This document shows positions 5,748 to 7,526 of a DNA stretch of 7,526 nt, one piece after another. The position numbers and the translations under genes are program-made. The notes beneath the pieces are model-generated. The model was not told the origin of the DNA, made no database searches, and saw nothing but the letters and a program-made list of their open reading frames with translations. Numbering within the stretch: the stretch's first letter is position 1; each line of letters starts with the position of its first letter. The DNA comes from Thiopseudomonas sp. (GTDB lineage: Bacteria; Pseudomonadota; Gammaproteobacteria; Pseudomonadales; Pseudomonadaceae): NCBI GenBank assembly GCA_023228985.1, contig JALOAC010000052.1, forward strand, positions 1-7,526, in the 5' to 3' direction.

Positions 5748-6743
5748 ATGTATAAGCTAACCACATTAGCTCTAACGATTGGATTTAGTGTGGCTGCAAT
5801 TGCAGCGCCGCGCAATGAACCAATCCAGCCCATTGAACCAGCAGCAATCACAGATGAAGCCAAGGTAGAGTTGGGTAAACAGCTGTTTTTCGATCCGCGC
5901 CTATCCAAGTCTGGCTTTATTTCCTGTAACTCATGTCATAACCTGAGCATGGGCGGTACGGACAATATTCCAACATCCATTGGTGACCAGTGGCAAGAAG
6001 GTCCGATTAACTCACCCACAGTGCTGAACTCCAGCTTAAACGTAGCTCAGTTCTGGGATGGTCGTGCCGCGGACTTGCAAGAGCAGGCGGGTGGCCCTAT
6101 CGCGAACCCAATGGAAATGGGTTTTACCCATGAGCTAGCCGTTGAAGTATTGCAGTCTATTCCTCAATATGTAGACAGCTTTAATCAGGTTTACAACGTT
6201 AAGAAAATCACCATTAACGAAGTTACAGATGCCATTGCCGAGTTTGAGAAAACCCTAGTTACGCCGAACTCGCGTTTTGACCTCTGGCTCAAAGGCGATG
6301 ACAAAGCACTGACCAAAACCGAGCTTAAAGGCTATGAGCTGTTTAAAGGTATTGGCTGTACTGCGTGTCATAATGGTGTGAACGTAGGTGGTAACTCGTT
6401 CCAGAAAATGGGCTTGTACGAAGAGTATGTCACCAAGAACCCTGCTGAGGGTGTGGCTGGCTTGACCGGTAATGACTTGGATCGCTTCAAATTTAAAGTT
6501 CCAACGCTGCGTAACGTAGAATTGACCTACCCCTACTTCCACGACGGTGAATACTGGACGCTGGAAGAGGCGACAGATGTAATGGCGCGCTTGCAGTTGG
6601 GTCGTACGTTAAAGAAAACCGAGATTGACAACATTGTTGCTTTTTTGAAAACGTTAACGGGTGAACAGCCAACATTCACCATGCCAATCATGCCGCCATC
6701 TACAAATGCAACTCCGCGCCCGCAGCCATTTGTTAAAAAGTAA
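5748..6743 (+). CDS. ccpA: Periplasmic di-heme cytochrome c peroxidase (CcpA/CcpR)
   Basis: A 331-residue exported enzyme that reduces hydrogen peroxide to water with electrons from small c-type cytochromes. A Sec signal peptide (1-19, AIA|AP) precedes the mature protein. The peroxidatic heme site is CNSCH (60-64), the inter-heme Trp is W103 in FWDGRA, and the catalytic Glu is probably E123 in NPMEMG. The electron-entry heme is CTACH (204-208), with M279 in VMARLQL its likely axial ligand. YFHDG (263-267) is conserved. The distal-heme loop reads SIGDQW: residue 80 is Asp where Pseudomonas and Shewanella enzymes have the His that ligates the resting peroxidatic heme. The ribosome site GAGAGGG lies at 5734-5740. 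It stands alone, with its own Anr box and terminator. The family is certain. Confidence 0.96.
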   Translation: MYKLTTLALTIGFSVAAIAAPRNEPIQPIEPAAITDEAKVELGKQLFFDPRLSKSGFISCNSCHNLSMGGTDNIPTSIGDQWQEGPINSPTVLNSSLNVAQFWDGRAADLQEQAGGPIANPMEMGFTHELAVEVLQSIPQYVDSFNQVYNVKKITINEVTDAIAEFEKTLVTPNSRFDLWLKGDDKALTKTELKGYELFKGIGCTACHNGVNVGGNSFQKMGLYEEYVTKNPAEGVAGLTGNDLDRFKFKVPTLRNVELTYPYFHDGEYWTLEEATDVMARLQLGRTLKKTEIDNIVAFLKTLTGEQPTFTMPIMPPSTNATPRPQPFVKK

Positions 6744-6759
6744 TTGGCATAGAAAAAAG

Positions 6760-6784
6760 CAAACCCGCCGCAATGGCGGGTTTG
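6760..6784 (+). terminator. Intrinsic terminator of the peroxidase gene
   Basis: CAAACCCGCC (6760-6769) pairs perfectly with GGCGGGTTTG (6775-6784) around GCAAT, 16 bp after the stop codon, followed by TTCGTTT. The preceding AAAAAA (6753-6758) could let it act on the other strand too. Confidence 0.88.
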
Positions 6785-6801
6785 TTCGTTTAGGGCTGCT
6801 G

Positions 6802-6890
6802 TTTTTGGAGCGCAACTTTTGCGCGAATGGGACTTAACCGGCAGCTGTTGAACGGTTTGCAAGTCCATCGCGCAAAAGTTGCGCTCCTAC
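6802..6890. repeat. REPIN, family A: two inverted REPs forming a long hairpin
   Basis: GGAGCGCAACTTTTGCGCGA (6807-6826) is matched by its exact reverse complement at 6868-6887. Pairing continues in the 41-bp centre (GGACTT 6830-6835 with AAGTCC 6861-6866; AACCG 6836-6840 with CGGTT 6853-6857). It also continues outside the arms (CTGCTGT with ACAGCAG, apart from extra Ts on the left). The right arm ends in GTAG on its own strand, the tetranucleotide typical of REPs recognised by RAYT transposases. The whole can fold as one nearly continuous hairpin or cruciform directly after the peroxidase terminator. Confidence 0.85.
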
Positions 6891-6910
6891 AGCAGAGTCA
6901 GCGGGTTTTG

Positions 6911-6967
6911 GTAGGAGTGGGCCATGCCTGCGACAGCTGTGCGTCAAGCGGCGCTATGTTTACAGGC
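6911..6967 (+). repeat. REP family C, copy 1
   Basis: It begins GTAGGAGTGGGCCATGCCTG, a decayed version of the GTAGGAGCGGGCCATGCCCG type of REP recalled from the P. stutzeri group. About 46 of 54 bases match the copy at 7141-7194 in the same orientation. The similarity runs ~30 bp beyond the palindrome (GCGGCGCTATGTTTACA), so the repeated unit is larger than a bare REP. It lies immediately beyond the 3' end of the ISL3 transposase remnant. Confidence 0.65.
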
Positions 6968-6976
6968 TCTTCGCAT

Positions 6977-7140
6977 TTAAGGGTGTAGCTGATTTCTAAA
7001 CCCTCCTGACTTCAGCAAGCACCTGGCTATGTAATTAGTTAAATTTCTAAAGCCTAGGGCGGTACCTCGTAAGTGCTCAAGCCGCCCGTTGATAGCTTCT
7101 GTTGGACCGTTGCTGGTTCCTGGCCGGTCGAAGTAAGCAA
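6977..7140 (-). pseudogene. 3' remnant of an ISL3-family transposase
   Basis: On the minus strand an open frame of about 54 codons reads (L)AYFDRPGTSNGPTEAINGR, then LEHLRGTALGFRNLTNYIAR and CLLKSGGFRNQLHP, then TAA. This is the well-conserved C-terminus of ISL3-family transposases (DDE type), including the TNGPTEAINGR-like block that holds the last catalytic Glu. Everything upstream is missing: the frame stops matching where the second family C repeat begins at 7141. No terminal inverted repeats are recognisable. It is a dead fragment, too short for a normal gene caller. Confidence 0.8.
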
Positions 7141-7194
7141 GGAGCAGGCCATGCCTGCGACAGCAGTACGTCAGGCGGCGCTGTGTTTACAAGC
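7141..7194 (+). repeat. REP family C, copy 2
   Basis: GGAGCAGGCCATGCCTGCGA and the following ~34 bp repeat the unit at 6914-6967, 227 bp away, in the same orientation. It abuts the truncated 5' side of the transposase remnant. The two copies therefore bracket the remnant as imperfect direct repeats. Confidence 0.65.
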
Positions 7195-7245
7195 GTAATC
7201 CGCGGTCGGATGCATGGCATCTTCGTACAGACGTAACAAACTCCT

Positions 7246-7268
7246 GTTGGAGTGCAACTCTTGCGCGA
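7246..7268 (+). repeat. Single REP, family A, right-hand copy
   Basis: GTTGGAGTGCAACTCTTGCG followed by CGA matches the copy at 652-674 (reverse strand) with a single change, T for C in the first arm, which weakens its core hairpin. No facing partner is nearby, so this is a singlet rather than a REPIN. Confidence 0.7.
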
Positions 7269-7299
7269 TGCGATCTATAAAGTAGGGCCGCCTCGCTTT

Positions 7300-7487
7300 T
7301 GTGGAACCCGACTTGCCGGGGAACGGAGATTGCACCCAGCCAGAACTGAGCGATAGCTTTCAGGCAGTGTACTCCAGCTGGTTCTGAGCAATACCCTCGA
7401 GCAATTCACCCCAATCACAGTCGTGCAAAAAGTTTTAATTTGGTGCCTTGGTTTGAGTTTGGGTTCCCTGACAAGTCAGGTCCCACA
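7300..7487. repeat. Enlarged family B REP pair with mosaic centre
   Basis: Facing arms lie at 7300-7325 (TGTGGAACCCGACTTGCCGG) and 7462-7487 (ending AAGTCAGGTCCCACA), 136 bp apart instead of ~60. The centre contains decayed relatives of the left-hand tandem unit. AGCCAGAACTGAGCGATAGC at 7339-7358 resembles 171-198 with short gaps, and CCCCAATCACAGTC (7410-7423) resembles, in reverse, the CTGTGAGTTGGGG of 299-311. It is an older or rearranged member of the same element. Nothing coding is seen from 7195 to the window end. Confidence 0.65.
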
Positions 7488-7526
7488 CGGCATTGTGCTT
7501 CTTTGTAGTCATTGTGCGAGCGGTTT

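Noticed and set aside
6533..6868. Minus-strand open frame across the peroxidase 3' end and REPIN
   Set aside because: It spans the terminator and REP hairpin and is antisense to a definite gene; no domain is visible.

Overview
The window looks like a chromosomal segment from a gammaproteobacterium of the Pseudomonas group (Pseudomonadaceae). The evidence is the divergent arrangement of a GMP/IMP nucleotidase-type HAD gene against nudE-cysQ, a periplasmic di-heme cytochrome c peroxidase that closely matches Pseudomonas CcpA/CcpR from memory, an Anr/FNR-type box in front of it, and several families of Pseudomonas-style REP palindromes. Base composition looks close to balanced by eye, lower than in most Pseudomonas. 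A low-GC lineage such as Thiopseudomonas or Denitrificimonas is possible, but this is inference.

Layout. Positions 1-680 are non-coding and repetitive: two tandem ~225-bp units, each carrying an inverted pair of REP palindromes (family B), then a single REP of another family (family A). Positions 681-2788 hold housekeeping nucleotide-metabolism genes: yrfG-like nucleotidase (minus), then nudE and cysQ (plus, overlapping by 7 bp). The divergent promoters appear to share a two-way -10 element. Positions 2854-4029 encode a YbfB/YjiJ-type MFS transporter of unknown substrate. Positions 4060-5553 form a small sulfur-linked cluster: an ArsR repressor with the two cysteines of BigR/YgaV-type persulfide sensors, a 66-residue DUF2892 membrane protein, a strong terminator, and a DUF442/TIGR01244 rhodanese-phosphatase-like protein. 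In BigR-type operons related domains occur together, so a role in sulfide or persulfide homeostasis is a reasonable inference. Positions 5678-6784 hold the cytochrome c peroxidase with its Anr-like box and terminator. From 6785 to the end there are no intact genes, only a REPIN (family A), two copies of a family C repeat flanking the 3' remnant of an ISL3-family transposase, another family A REP, and a mosaic family B element.

How the genes work together. NudE hydrolyses ADP-linked nucleotides to mononucleotides, YrfG dephosphorylates purine monophosphates, and CysQ removes PAP from sulfate assimilation: a nucleotide-recycling set. The ArsR/DUF2892/DUF442 group and the peroxidase both suit a microaerobic lifestyle with sulfide or peroxide exposure.

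I did not find a clear new multi-gene system. The best leads are an Asp where classical bacterial cytochrome c peroxidases have the displaceable distal His of the peroxidatic heme, the unfused BigR-like sulfur module with its palindromic operator candidate, and the layered REP/REPIN clusters bracketing the gene block, one of which adjoins a truncated ISL3 transposase.
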